In this document: one piece after another, positions 43,494 through 53,095 of the stretch | Layout of the letters: each line of letters starts with the position of its first letter | Numbering within the stretch: the stretch's first letter is position 1 | NCBI RefSeq assembly: GCF_000729995.1 | Contig: NZ_JNFG01000214.1 | Location: 186,001 to 250,000 of the forward strand | Reading direction: 5' to 3' | Origin: Caballeronia sordidicola | Lineage (GTDB): Bacteria; Pseudomonadota; Gammaproteobacteria; Burkholderiales; Burkholderiaceae | Length of the DNA stretch: 64,000 nt | Program-made: the position numbers and the translations under genes | Notes under the pieces: generated by a model | What the model saw: the letters and a program-made list of their open reading frames with translations, nothing else | Told to the model about the DNA's origin: nothing | Databases searched by the model: none

Positions 43494-44189
43494 TCAGAGG
43501 CCGCCGTTGACATCCAGCGTTGCCCCGGTGATGTAGCTGGCGTCGTCGCTAACGAGGAATCCCACTGCCGCAGCAATTTCTTCAGGTTCGGCTGCACGCT
43601 GCAGTCCCGATCCGGCAATCAGCTTGTCACGAATTTCCTTCGGTACCTTTTCGCCCATGGCTGTGTTGATCGTGCCCGGCGAGACTGCGGCGACACGAAT
43701 ACCATGGGGCCCCAAGGGTTTGGCCAGGCTCTTGGTGAGATTGACGATCGCGGCTTTCGATCCGCCGTAATCGGGGATGCCACTGCCAACCGTCGCGACA
43801 ATCGACGCGAGGTTGACGATCACGCCACCACCGCCCTTCTTGACCAGGCGCTTGGCGACTTCCTGGCTAAGGAAAAATGGCGCGCGAGTATTCACGCCAT
43901 ACGTGAAGTCATAGTCCGACGGTGCGATGTCGAAGAAGGTCTTGCCGTGCCATACGCCGGCATTGTTGACCAGCACACGAATCGTTCCGTATTCGGCGTC
44001 GATCGCTTCAACTGACGCCCTGATCTGTTCGTAGTCCGTTACATCACACTTGCGATACGCGTAGTCGCCTTTGCCGGAATCCGCAATATCGAACCCAATG
44101 ACCGTATAGCCACGCTCGGTCAGATTCTTGCAAATCGCTTGCCCGGTCAGGCCATTGGATCCAGTGACAACCGCTACCTTGCTGGTCAT
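43494..44189 (-). CDS. short-chain dehydrogenase/reductase
   Basis: 231 residues. TGSNGLTG replaces the usual TGxxxGIG (still a Rossmann turn); NNAG; Ser in VNLASIVATVG; Tyr/Lys in YGGSKAA. It sits between the 2Fe-2S ferredoxin and the P450, so it probably oxidises the P450 alcohol product to an aldehyde or ketone. The start ATG at 44189 matches the family N terminus (MTSKVAVVTG). Confidence 0.9.
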   Translation of the reverse strand: MTSKVAVVTGSNGLTGQAICKNLTERGYTVIGFDIADSGKGDYAYRKCDVTDYEQIRASVEAIDAEYGTIRVLVNNAGVWHGKTFFDIAPSDYDFTYGVNTRAPFFLSQEVAKRLVKKGGGGVIVNLASIVATVGSGIPDYGGSKAAIVNLTKSLAKPLGPHGIRVAAVSPGTINTAMGEKVPKEIRDKLIAGSGLQRAAEPEEIAAAVGFLVSDDASYITGATLDVNGGL

Positions 44190-44370
44190 GCATCACCTCT
44201 TCTCACAATATGGTTTTGGAACACATCTTCATGTCTCTCCTCTTGCAGGAGGACCCAGCCTCAAGATTCCGTCCAATGCCCACGCAGGTCCAATATTATT
44301 TAACGAGAACCTGAGACCTAATTCCTATCGTCATCGTGGAAACACTTCCTCGCCCGCGCTCAAGCAGCAG

Positions 44371-44685
44371 TCAAGCAGCAGGAATCGTCACGACCAAGCC
44401 GTTCAAATCAGGGGTGACTTCGATCTGGCAACTCAGGCGGCGGTTAGTACGCCAAGCGCTGGAGGCCTCCAGCATGTCCTTCTCGATATCGCAGGCCTCG
44501 CCAACGACACCTATCCAGGCCTCATCGACATAGACCTCGCAGGTGGCACAACTACACGCGCCGCCGCACTCAGCCGCGATGCCTTCAATCATATTGTCCA
44601 CCGCTCCCTGCATGACGGAGCTTCCGACGGGAACCTCCACCTCGAAAGTTTTACCGTTGGAATGGAGATAGTTGATTACGGGCAT
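44371..44685 (-). CDS. [2Fe-2S] ferredoxin (adrenodoxin/putidaredoxin type)
   Basis: 104 residues. Cluster ligands Cys40, Cys46, Cys49 and Cys86 in the pattern C-x5-C-x2-C ... C. The start at 44685 lies 23 bp from the reductase stop at 44709, giving a reductase-ferredoxin pair. It likely transfers electrons to the P450, so the cluster has two candidate electron donors of different cluster type. Confidence 0.93.
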   Translation of the reverse strand: MPVINYLHSNGKTFEVEVPVGSSVMQGAVDNMIEGIAAECGGACSCATCEVYVDEAWIGVVGEACDIEKDMLEASSAWRTNRRLSCQIEVTPDLNGLVVTIPAA

Positions 44686-44708
44686 TGCAGATTCCTCTCA
44701 TTGCATAG

Positions 44709-45950
44709 TCAGGTAGACACATCGCTCCGGGCGCCGTCGAGCAACGCCTTCAGTGCGATGCTCTCGTTGGCCAACTGCTCGGGCGTAACCTCGATGCCCT
44801 CCGAGATCAGCTTTTTGCTGACCATGAACTCCTGAGGACGATTCACACAATCTGCGGCAAGCAGCTTTCCCATTTTCAGGTAGAAGGCACTAAAGCTTCG
44901 CCCTACTGAACGGTCACCTCTCACCACCACCTGATCGTAGCCCTGGTTCAATCCGGCAATTTGTAGCTTGATATCGTATTGATCTGACCAGAACCACGGT
45001 AACGCGGCGTAAGGTTTCTCCTTGCCGCATAACGTGGCGGCGGCGCTTTTTGCCTGCTCCGTTGCGTTGGGTACCGACTCGAGCCGGATATAGCCATAGA
45101 ACGGAGACGGATGCATCGTGCAGTCACCGGCCGCGACAATATCCGGGTCTGACGTACGAGCAAACGCGTCCACCAGGATTCCGTTGTCGGTGGCTAGCTC
45201 CGCTGTAGTCGCCAGTTCAACATTGGGCGTAACGCCGACGCCAATAATCACCAGGTCCACGGGAAAGTGGGTACCGTCAACGCAGACGACCCTCTCAACG
45301 CGGGAGTCTCCTTCGAACCCGCTAACCGCCATGCTGGTACGAATGTCGACGCCCTCTTCGCCATGCACGCGTTGAAAAAACTCGGAAACCTGTTGTGCCG
45401 TGACTCGTGCCAACACTCGGGGCGCCATTTCCAGCACCGTGACATGCATGCCGAGTTTGTTCAGTACTGCGGTCGTCTCTAGACCGATATAACCACCACC
45501 CACAATAACGGCGCGGCCATCGGGCCGTACGTCCGCCTTGATGCGATTGATGTCCTCAATATTGCGAAGATAGTGGACACCGGCCAGAGTCGATCCTGGC
45601 AGGGTGACGGTCTGCACCCGCGTACCGGTACAGATCGCCAGTTTTCCATAGGCGAGCTCTTCGCCGCCACGTAAGGTGATGGTTTTCCTGCTCCGATTGA
45701 TCGACTCGACGAGCTCGCCCAGGCGGAATTCAATGCCGAACCGCGTATACGCATCCGCTGAGCGAATCAGCAGATCGTGCGCGGTCTTTTCTCCTGACAG
45801 GTACGCCTTTGAAAGTGGCGGCCGGTGATACGGAAGACAGGACTCTTGACCGATAACCAGGATCGGACCCGGCCATCCCTCCTGGCGCAAACTGGGAGCC
45901 AACTGAGCGGCTGCATGACTCGCGCCGATGATGATGCACGTCTCGTGCAT
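44709..45950 (-). CDS. FAD-dependent ferredoxin reductase
   Basis: 413 residues. FAD motif IIGASHAAAQLAPSL at the N terminus, NAD motif VIVGGGYIGLETTAVL in the middle, and AAGDCTMHP (second FAD contact). It resembles putidaredoxin/terpredoxin reductases. Role: NADH to ferredoxin to P450. It follows the CoA-transferase gene by 62 bp. Confidence 0.93.
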   Translation of the reverse strand: MHETCIIIGASHAAAQLAPSLRQEGWPGPILVIGQESCLPYHRPPLSKAYLSGEKTAHDLLIRSADAYTRFGIEFRLGELVESINRSRKTITLRGGEELAYGKLAICTGTRVQTVTLPGSTLAGVHYLRNIEDINRIKADVRPDGRAVIVGGGYIGLETTAVLNKLGMHVTVLEMAPRVLARVTAQQVSEFFQRVHGEEGVDIRTSMAVSGFEGDSRVERVVCVDGTHFPVDLVIIGVGVTPNVELATTAELATDNGILVDAFARTSDPDIVAAGDCTMHPSPFYGYIRLESVPNATEQAKSAAATLCGKEKPYAALPWFWSDQYDIKLQIAGLNQGYDQVVVRGDRSVGRSFSAFYLKMGKLLAADCVNRPQEFMVSKKLISEGIEVTPEQLANESIALKALLDGARSDVST

Positions 45951-46011
45951 GGGATGATCCTCCTTCCGTCTGACCCGCTCTGCCGGTTCAACGAATGCGT
46001 GGGCTGACTAT

Positions 46012-47184
46012 TTACCGGTCCTGCCCAGCTATTGACGGCCAACTCGCGCCTTTCGCCGTCAGCACTTCGCCGTTGTGCTCACCCAGCATCGGCGGCGAAC
46101 GCAAGATATGCGTAGGCGTTGCGGAAAACTGGAGCGGGTTGTTGATGACTTTGAATGCACCGCCCTTGGGGTGATGCAGGGTCTTGAGCAGCGTGTCCAC
46201 GACGTGCTGGTCGCTGAACACTTCCGGCCAGGTCCTGACCGCTCCGTAGATCGCGCCAGCAGCCGACAACGCCTGCTCCCACTGAGCCAGATCACGGCTG
46301 GCGAAGATCTCCGACAGGCGAGCGTCCACGGCGTCGCGGTTCGCGAGGCGGTCCTCCTTGGTTGCAAAACGCGGGTCGGTCTTGAGCTCACCCGCGCCAA
46401 TGGCGTCGCACAGGATGTGCCAGAACTTGTCGTTGATCGTGATGATCATGATGTCCCGGCCGTCTGCGCTCGCGTAGGTATTGTTGGGCACAATATCCCA
46501 ATGCTGGTTGCCCATGCGCACGGGCGTTTTTCCTGTCAGATCGAAGTACACATCGCGCGGCACCTGACTGAAGATGCTCGCATCGAGCATCGACAGGTCA
46601 ACACGCTGCCCTTCACCCGTGCGTTCTCGCGCTTGCAACGCGACCAGAATCCCGATGGTCGCAATGAGCGCGGTCACCAGGTCGGAGAATGGAAATCCGG
46701 TCTTGAGCGGCCCGGACTCCTGCGTACCGGTCACCTGCATCACACCCGAGACGGCCTGGATGATCATGTCCAGCGCTGGCCGGTTCTTATCCGGTCCCGT
46801 GCGCCCAAATCCGGAGATCGAACAATAGACGAGGCGTGGATTGATCTTGCGCAGATCGTCATAACCCAGGCCCGCTTTATCGGTCAGACCCGGACGAAAG
46901 TTTTCGACCAGCACGTCGGCTTGCGCGGCCAGCTCGAGCGCAGCAGCTCGCCCCTCTTCGCTCTTGAGATCCAGCACGATGCCGCGTTTGTTCCGGTTGA
47001 CACCAAGAAAAAACGCACCGTCGCCACCTAGTGTGGTTTCGCCCGAGCGACGAAATGGATCGCCCTCCGGTTGCTCGACCTTGATCACGTCGGCGCCCGA
47101 ATCACCGAGCAGCATTGTCGCGAACGGCCCCGTCATCATCTGCGTGAAGTCGAGAATCTTCAGTCCCTGCAGCGCCGTGCTCAT
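46012..47184 (-). CDS. class III (CaiB/BaiF) CoA-transferase, 2
   Basis: 390 residues. N terminus LQGLKILDFTQMMTGPFAT, LGDSGADVIKVEQPEGDPFR, and catalytic Asp139 in ALDMIIQAVSGVM. It activates a free acid by CoA exchange. The ATG overlaps the TGA of the enoyl-CoA hydratase gene (ATGA, 47181-47184), so it is translationally coupled. It is the likely entry step for the acid made by the aldehyde dehydrogenase. Confidence 0.93.
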   Translation of the reverse strand: MSTALQGLKILDFTQMMTGPFATMLLGDSGADVIKVEQPEGDPFRRSGETTLGGDGAFFLGVNRNKRGIVLDLKSEEGRAAALELAAQADVLVENFRPGLTDKAGLGYDDLRKINPRLVYCSISGFGRTGPDKNRPALDMIIQAVSGVMQVTGTQESGPLKTGFPFSDLVTALIATIGILVALQARERTGEGQRVDLSMLDASIFSQVPRDVYFDLTGKTPVRMGNQHWDIVPNNTYASADGRDIMIITINDKFWHILCDAIGAGELKTDPRFATKEDRLANRDAVDARLSEIFASRDLAQWEQALSAAGAIYGAVRTWPEVFSDQHVVDTLLKTLHHPKGGAFKVINNPLQFSATPTHILRSPPMLGEHNGEVLTAKGASWPSIAGQDR

Positions 47185-48047
47185 TCTTCTTCCTTCTTCA
47201 CGTAGAACGCTTCGCGATCATGGTTTGACGCGCGCACGCCCTTGTCGCGGCGCTGCTTCATGAAGTTGTATTCGTCAGCCTCGTAGCGCACGTTGGTGGC
47301 AAGCGTGTGCAGCATGTGTCCATACGAGAACTGGCTCGTGATGCCCAGTGACTCCATCGCGAGATTGGTGGCCGCCTTGCCCATGACAATGCCGTCGCGC
47401 GGCAGACGCACGATGCGCTCGGCCCACTCCTCGCCGGCGTCGGAGAGGGAAGCACGCGGGACCACCTTGTTGACAAGGCCGTTGGCGAGGCATGTCTGTG
47501 CATCCCAGACATCAGCCATCAACAGCAGCTCGCGGGCCTTGCGCGGCCCCATCGCCATCATTTCCCAGGCGGCAAAATAGGCCGCGCCGGATAGCCCGAG
47601 TTTTTGCTCGGGATGACCCATCTTCGCCGTATCGGCTGCGATCACGAGATCCGAGGCTTCGGCAAGATATAACCCACCGCCGAGACAATAGCCCTTGACC
47701 AGCGAGAGCGTTGGTTTGAGAAATTTGAATACGCGCTCAAAGCGCTCGAGATAACGTTTGTCGTGAAGAAGGCGCGCACGCTGGCTGGGTTTGCGCGGAC
47801 GGCCCTTGTCGTCATAGGTGGTCTCGCCGTACTCGTTACCCACTTCGGCCAGGTCATGCCCGGTGGTGAAGTCTTCACCCGCGCCCTGCAGGACAACCAC
47901 GCGAACGTCATCATCGGCCTCGGCGAGATCGTAGCCTTCCATCAACTGATCCAACATTGCATTGGTCATTGCGTTCTTTTTCTCGGGGCGATTGATAGTG
48001 ATGTACGCCCGCCCATCTTTCGCCAGGTAATCGATGCTGCCCGTCAT
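47181..48047 (-). CDS. enoyl-CoA hydratase/isomerase family protein
   Basis: 288 residues. Crotonase fold with oxyanion-hole block VVLQGAGEDFTTGHDLAEV and LSLVKGYCLGGGLYLAEASD. The start at 48047 (MTGSIDYL) follows AAGGAG; the frame start at 48143 lies inside the gap. It contains a charged insert (GETTYDDKGRPRKPSQRARL) that is unusual for plain crotonases and resembles the specialised CoA hydratases/hydrolases of aromatic and alicyclic degradation. It overlaps the CoA-transferase by 4 bp. Confidence 0.9.
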   Translation of the reverse strand: MTGSIDYLAKDGRAYITINRPEKKNAMTNAMLDQLMEGYDLAEADDDVRVVVLQGAGEDFTTGHDLAEVGNEYGETTYDDKGRPRKPSQRARLLHDKRYLERFERVFKFLKPTLSLVKGYCLGGGLYLAEASDLVIAADTAKMGHPEQKLGLSGAAYFAAWEMMAMGPRKARELLLMADVWDAQTCLANGLVNKVVPRASLSDAGEEWAERIVRLPRDGIVMGKAATNLAMESLGITSQFSYGHMLHTLATNVRYEADEYNFMKQRRDKGVRASNHDREAFYVKKEEE

Positions 48048-48146
48048 GTCCTGTCTCCTTCGCGCTCTTCTCACGTCGAGCGCCTGCCTGATAGTGAAAT
48101 GTTCAAGCCGCGAATTCCTGCTGCGGCTTGATCGCAGCCGCAACGG

Positions 48147-49646
48147 TTAAACGTTGAGATTGATCGCCACGGCCTTGACCTCGGTGTACATCTCTATCGC
48201 GTCGTAGCCGCGTTCGCGGCCCCAGCCCGATTGCTTGTAGCCGCCGTAGGGCAACGCTGCGTCGGGCGACGATAGCGCGTTGACATTCACGATGCCCGCC
48301 TGAAGCCGCCGGGCCATCTTGTGCGCGAAGCCCACGTTGCTCGTCCAGACGCTTGCGGCCAGACCATAGGTCGTCTCGTTGGCGGTGGCACTGATGCGGT
48401 CGAGGTCGTTGTCGTTGAATGACATTGCACACAGCACCGGTCCAAAAATCTCTTCGTCGTGAACCGCCATGCCCGGCTTCACATTCGTCAGTACCGTTGG
48501 TTGAACGAAAAATCCGCGCTCGCCTACTGTGCCCCCACCGGCGAAAAGCGTCGCGCCTTCCTCCTGGCCACGGCGGATATAACCCGTCACGCGCTCGAGT
48601 TGACGGCGGGAAATTACCGGCCCCATTTCAGTGCCGCTCTCCATGCCGTGACCAAGCTTGATGCCCTTAGCCCGTCCCGCAATGGCGTCGAGCACCTGGT
48701 CGTACACCCGTTCATGCACATAGAGTCTGGAGCCCGCCGCGCATATCTGGCCGGCGTGGAAAAAGATCGACGAGCACACGCCTGCGGCCGCGGCTTCGAG
48801 GTTCGCATCCGGAAACACGATAACCGGCGATTTGCCGCCGAGCTCAAGCGACACTCGCTTGAGGTTGCCGCTTGCTGCCTGTACGATGCGCCGCCCCGTC
48901 ACGCCCGAGCCCGTAAAGGCTACCTTGTCGACCCCAGGGTGCGCAGCGATAGCGGCGCCTACAGGATCGCCGAAACCCGTGACGATATTAAGCACGCCGG
49001 GCGGGATGCCGGCTTCCAGCGCAAGTTCACCGAGGCGCAACGCGGTCAGCGGGGTCTGCTCGGAAGGCTTGAGCACGACCGTACATCCCGTTGCCAGAGC
49101 CGGCGCAATTTTCCACATCGCCATGTTGAGCGGAAAATTCCATGGGATGATCTGCCCGACCACGCCCACCGGCTCGCGCAAGGTATAGGCATGCCACTCG
49201 CCTGGCAGAGAAACGTTAGGCGTTTGGCCGCCCATCTTGGTGGTCCAGCCCGCCATATAGCGCAGCATTTCGGCAATCCCCACCACGTCGCCATTGCGGC
49301 AAAACATGAGCGGCTTGCCACTGTTGATACATTCAAGCTCGGCCAGTTCGTCGGCATTGGACTCGATCAGCGTGGCGAACCGCAACATCATCCGGGTTCT
49401 TTCAGAAGGCGTGGTCTTGCTCCAGGGTCCCTCGAACGCGCGACGTGCCGCCTCGACGGCACGATCGACATCCGACGCCGATCCTTCGGCAGCTGTAGCG
49501 ATGACATCTCCCGTGGCCGGATCCAGGATGTCGGTGCGCAACCCGGAATCCGACTCGACCATGCGACCGCCAATCAACAGTTGATGCTGTCGCGAGAGAA
49601 GGCCTCGCGCGGCTTCACCCAAGCCTGGATGAAAACGTGTTGTCAT
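48147..49646 (-). CDS. NAD(P)-dependent aldehyde dehydrogenase
   Basis: 499 residues. Catalytic Glu in VSLELGGKSP, catalytic Cys in AGQICAAGSRLY, cofactor segment IIPWNFPLNMAMWKIAPAL and FTGSGVTGRRIVQAA. The start at 49646 (MTTRFHP) follows GGAAGGA. It oxidises the aldehyde from the alcohol step to the free acid, feeding the adjacent CoA-transferase. Confidence 0.95.
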   Translation of the reverse strand: MTTRFHPGLGEAARGLLSRQHQLLIGGRMVESDSGLRTDILDPATGDVIATAAEGSASDVDRAVEAARRAFEGPWSKTTPSERTRMMLRFATLIESNADELAELECINSGKPLMFCRNGDVVGIAEMLRYMAGWTTKMGGQTPNVSLPGEWHAYTLREPVGVVGQIIPWNFPLNMAMWKIAPALATGCTVVLKPSEQTPLTALRLGELALEAGIPPGVLNIVTGFGDPVGAAIAAHPGVDKVAFTGSGVTGRRIVQAASGNLKRVSLELGGKSPVIVFPDANLEAAAAGVCSSIFFHAGQICAAGSRLYVHERVYDQVLDAIAGRAKGIKLGHGMESGTEMGPVISRRQLERVTGYIRRGQEEGATLFAGGGTVGERGFFVQPTVLTNVKPGMAVHDEEIFGPVLCAMSFNDNDLDRISATANETTYGLAASVWTSNVGFAHKMARRLQAGIVNVNALSSPDAALPYGGYKQSGWGRERGYDAIEMYTEVKAVAINLNV

Positions 49647-49685
49647 ATCAATTCCTTCCAATTTCACGGGGAAAACCGGGCATGG

Positions 49686-50828
49686 TCATCTCCCCAGCAA
49701 TTGCCGGGCGATGATGAGCCGATGAATTTCGTTGGTGCCTTCAAGGATCTGGTTCAGCTTCGCGTCACGCATGAAGCGCTCGACGGGATACTCAGTCGAA
49801 TAACCGTAAGAGCCATGCACCTGCACCGCCTCGAGCGCGACGTCCATCGCCACGTCAGTGACGTAGCATTTCACCATCGACGAAAGCAACGTTAGCCGGC
49901 CTGTGTCGCCGGCGTCTATCTCCTGCGTGCTGGTGTAAAGCAACGTTCGGGCTGCCTCGACTTTCATCGCCATGTCGGCGAGCTTGAACTGGATCGCCTG
50001 GAAGTCGCCGATGCGTTTTCCAAACTGCCGGCGATCCTTCGCATAGCTGATCGACTCGTCCATTGCCGCCTGTGCCAGACCGAGCGACGACGCCGCGACC
50101 GATGGCCGGTTAAGGTCAAGGATCTTCATGCATGCCTTGAAGCCGTTGCCCTCTTCGCCCAGCAAACAATCCGCATCAATCCGCATGTTCTCGAAGAAGA
50201 CCTGATAGGTTGGCGAGCCGTGCCGCCCCATCTTGGTCTCTTTGCGCCCGATCTTGAGTCCTGGCGATTTCGTATCGACGAGAAACACGCTGATCCCGTC
50301 ATGACCGCGTCCTTCTGCCGTCCTGGCAAACAGCAACATGTAGTGAGCTTGCGCGGCCCATGTGATCCAGCTCTTCTGCCCGTTGATCACGTAAGAGCTG
50401 CCGTCGCGGCGAGCCGTTGTACGGATAGCCGAGACATCGGAACCCGCTTCGGGCTCGGTGATCGCCACCGCCGAGATCGTGCGGCCCTTCGCCGCTTCGG
50501 GCAGGTAGCGTTGTTGCTGTGCTTCGCTGCCGAAGTGAAGCAGCGGCAGGATCAGCCCGATCGAATTGTTGGCGCACAACGTGGACGCGGCCAGGGATAC
50601 CTTGCCGATTTCCTCCTTGGCGATGCACACCGACGTCAGGTCACCGCCGGGTCCGCCGTAGGCTTCAGGCACCCACATCTGCAACAGGCCCAGGTCACCG
50701 AACACTTCGACGAGCTCTTCGGGAAAGCGCTTGGTTTCCTCCATGCTCGCGACGAGCGGCCGAACCCGCTCATCGGCAACTCTGCGAACCATGTCCCGCA
50801 GCATCTCTTGTTCTTCGCTGAATTTCAC
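49686..50828 (-). CDS. acyl-CoA dehydrogenase
   Basis: 380 residues. N terminus KFSEEQEMLRDMVRRVADER, FAD-contact block AITEPEAGSDVSAIRTTA and catalytic-base region ILEGTNEIHRLIIARQLLGR at the C terminus, all of normal length for the family. It makes the first beta-oxidation step on the activated acid. Forty bp upstream of the aldehyde dehydrogenase. Confidence 0.95.
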   Translation of the reverse strand: MKFSEEQEMLRDMVRRVADERVRPLVASMEETKRFPEELVEVFGDLGLLQMWVPEAYGGPGGDLTSVCIAKEEIGKVSLAASTLCANNSIGLILPLLHFGSEAQQQRYLPEAAKGRTISAVAITEPEAGSDVSAIRTTARRDGSSYVINGQKSWITWAAQAHYMLLFARTAEGRGHDGISVFLVDTKSPGLKIGRKETKMGRHGSPTYQVFFENMRIDADCLLGEEGNGFKACMKILDLNRPSVAASSLGLAQAAMDESISYAKDRRQFGKRIGDFQAIQFKLADMAMKVEAARTLLYTSTQEIDAGDTGRLTLLSSMVKCYVTDVAMDVALEAVQVHGSYGYSTEYPVERFMRDAKLNQILEGTNEIHRLIIARQLLGR

Positions 50829-50905
50829 ACTGTTCCCCTACACTCACACTTGACCGGAGCGGCGTGCCACCCCGTGAATACAATGACGATCACCCGAGAC
50901 ACTCT

Positions 50906-52585
50906 TCATCGCGCGGTCTCTTCGGCCAGAGCGCGATTGGTAACGCCCAGGGGCTGCACGCCCCTGATGACATCGACCAGCGCATTCGAATCCTCGGGCA
51001 CGACATCGTCGCCCCAGGCCACATGTCCGTCGGGACGCACCAGCACAAGCTTGCGCCCGTACAACACGTGAGCCCCCTCGTGGTCGATATCGACCACGGT
51101 CAGCGGCACACCGGCGCGCTCAGCAGCGTCGCGCAATGCGTCGACGGCCAGACCCTTGTCAAAGCGCATCAGCACGAAGTCGCGGCCGAAGAAATCCAGC
51201 GTCGATAGTTCCGGGCTGAGCCAGACATGCGGCGCGCGATGGCCTGGCCGCGCGGTCTGGACGTAGGTGTTGACGGTGTCCTCAGGCGCCGGCGTGCCGT
51301 CAGCCGCGACGATGGAGGAGCCTTCATAACGGAAGCCGAGGTGAATGCCGATCGTGTACCACTCGCGCTTCATCATCTTCGTATAAGCGTCACCGAAGAC
51401 CTGTCGCGCTCGATCCCCGTCGGGGCCTGGTTCAAACACCGTCTGGCTCAGGCTCTCGCGCGGCGTGAGCATCAGCTTGAGGTTGTTGGTCGCCTCGTTC
51501 ACATTGCGAATCGCGACGGGCCGACGCTCGAATTCGTAGGTTTCAAGCAAGTGCTCGCCGCCCCAGCCCTCGACCATGGCCTGCAGTTTCCAGCCGAGAT
51601 CGACTGCGTCCTGGATGCCCATGTTCATGCCGAAGCCGCCCGTCGGAGAGGTCAGGTGTGCTGCGTCTCCCGCAATCTTCACCCGCGGGGTGCCATAGTT
51701 GTCGGCCACGAGCTGGCGGCGAATCCAGGGCATCAACGAGATGATCTTGAACTCGAAATCGTCACGGCCCACGGCCCGGCGAAACGCCTGGGAAACGTCT
51801 TCCTCGGAAAGCGTGCGCATGGTCCCGTCGCCGACAATGGACAGGCGCCACAAGTCTCGCCCGTTGATCGCGACCAGCGTGCTCCAGGTGCCTTCCGGAC
51901 CGATGAAGATATAGCGGTACCCGGGCTTCTTGTCGTGTAACTGCTCAAGGCCGTTGCACTCGATGATGGCGTTGGTCGTGTAGGTGAGCGCGGGCGTGCC
52001 GGTCATCCTGATACCAAGGCTCTCCTTGACCCGGCTTGCCCCGCCGTCGCAACCGACGAGGTATTGACACGCCATCTCCCGCTCTTCGCCAGACCTGAGG
52101 TCGCGAACCCGCACAGTCACCCCGTCGCCGTTCTCCTGATGCGAGACATACTCGGTGCAGTAGCGAATCTGGACATTGCCCGTCTTGCCCGCGAAACGCG
52201 TCAGTACCGGGTCAAAGAAATTCTGCGGACATCGTTCGCGCTTTTGCGGGCTCTGCTCAGGTTTGGGTTCGTCCCGCACGGTCGGAAACGATTCGCGGCC
52301 GAACTCATAGCCGCCATAAAGTTGCGAGACCCAGGCATAGTCCTGGGAATAGTCGCGGTTATAACCGGCATTCTCAACGTCATCCGCAATGCCCCAGCGG
52401 CGGCAAAACTCCATGGTGCGAATACCGACCATATCCATCTTGGGCTGGAACACCTGGCCGTCGCCCCTCTCGATGAGCACGCATGAAACGCCTCGCCATC
52501 CGAGATCTCCGGCTAATGCGAGGCCTACCGGACCTGCACCCACGATGACCACGGGGGCCTGTTGAACTGAACTGGTTTGCGCCAT
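50906..52585 (-). CDS. FAD-dependent aromatic-ring-type monooxygenase (group A)
   Basis: 559 residues. FAD motif VVIVGAGPVGLALAGDLG at the N terminus, DG segment VGCDGGASRVKESL and GDAAHLTSPTGGFGMNMGIQ (second FAD motif), as in MhpA/PheA-type phenol hydroxylases. The C-terminal thioredoxin-like domain (about 430-559) is present. The ATG at 52585 (MAQTSS) is preferred because the frame ATGs at 52600-52603 crowd the ribosome site. It heads the minus-strand catabolic run, suggesting that a phenolic intermediate is part of the pathway. Confidence 0.93.
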   Translation of the reverse strand: MAQTSSVQQAPVVIVGAGPVGLALAGDLGWRGVSCVLIERGDGQVFQPKMDMVGIRTMEFCRRWGIADDVENAGYNRDYSQDYAWVSQLYGGYEFGRESFPTVRDEPKPEQSPQKRERCPQNFFDPVLTRFAGKTGNVQIRYCTEYVSHQENGDGVTVRVRDLRSGEEREMACQYLVGCDGGASRVKESLGIRMTGTPALTYTTNAIIECNGLEQLHDKKPGYRYIFIGPEGTWSTLVAINGRDLWRLSIVGDGTMRTLSEEDVSQAFRRAVGRDDFEFKIISLMPWIRRQLVADNYGTPRVKIAGDAAHLTSPTGGFGMNMGIQDAVDLGWKLQAMVEGWGGEHLLETYEFERRPVAIRNVNEATNNLKLMLTPRESLSQTVFEPGPDGDRARQVFGDAYTKMMKREWYTIGIHLGFRYEGSSIVAADGTPAPEDTVNTYVQTARPGHRAPHVWLSPELSTLDFFGRDFVLMRFDKGLAVDALRDAAERAGVPLTVVDIDHEGAHVLYGRKLVLVRPDGHVAWGDDVVPEDSNALVDVIRGVQPLGVTNRALAEETAR

Positions 52586-52723
52586 AGCTGGAAGCTCCAT
52601 CATTCATCACATGCTGATTCGAATGTGCGATACACCGACCCGGACTGAGCCTGCGATGCCGCGATCTGGAGCTACTCTACCGAGCAAACGCTTAATGCGA
52701 CCAATACTGTTTGTGGATACTTT

Positions 52724-52740
52724 GAGAGGATATTCCTCTC
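52724..52740. promoter_or_regulatory. 7-3-7 perfect palindrome
   Basis: GAGAGGA, TAT, TCCTCTC, about 140 bp upstream of the monooxygenase start. A candidate operator for the divergent catabolic promoters. Confidence 0.5.
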
Positions 52741-52881
52741 GTCTAACGCCAATGTTCTTCCTCTAAATAGATCGGAAAATCGTATTGGCGTCTGTGGCAT
52801 GCATGTGGCTATCCTGATGATCAGGTAGTCGGCACGACGGTAGCCGGCACACAAGAACGATAAGACTCAAGGAGACATCTC

Positions 52882-52971
52882 ATGCACCCGCCCGGCGCAA
52901 TCCGCGCGCTCGATGTATTCGGCATCGGCTCTTCGAGCTTGTCCCGGAACCTCCCGATTTCCCTCAGATGA
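52882..52971 (+). CDS. possible leader peptide (29 aa)
   Basis: An ATG at 52882 follows AAGGAG at ideal spacing; the 29-residue frame (MHPPGAIRALDVFGIGSSSL...) ends at TGA 52969. It may be a leader that couples translation to the SDR gene 124 bp further on, or the 5' end of a deleted gene. Confidence 0.3.
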   Translation: MHPPGAIRALDVFGIGSSSLSRNLPISLR

Positions 52972-53095
52972 ATCCGCTCTGCAGGGGGAGACGTCTGTCT
53001 GCAACGGCCGCCAGCCTGGACAGCAATCGGCTCTTGATGGTGGAAATCCAGTTGATAAACCCGATGCTCCCAGTACACGTGGTCAGGAGTGGAAA

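Larger units (their letters stand above)
52586..53095. other. divergent control region of the catabolic cluster
   Basis: About 510 bp between the monooxygenase and the plus-strand SDR. It contains the GAGAGGA-TAT-TCCTCTC palindrome (52724-52740), an 8-bp inverted repeat ACGCCAAT...ATTGGCGT (52746-52791), and a 29-codon frame (52882-52971) with a strong AAGGAG that could be a leader peptide. No full gene is present. Confidence 0.5.

Noticed and set aside
48459..49895. 478-codon plus-strand open frame opposite the aldehyde and acyl-CoA dehydrogenase genes
   Set aside because: Antisense shadow produced by high-GC codon bias; no domain, and both opposite genes are full-length family members.
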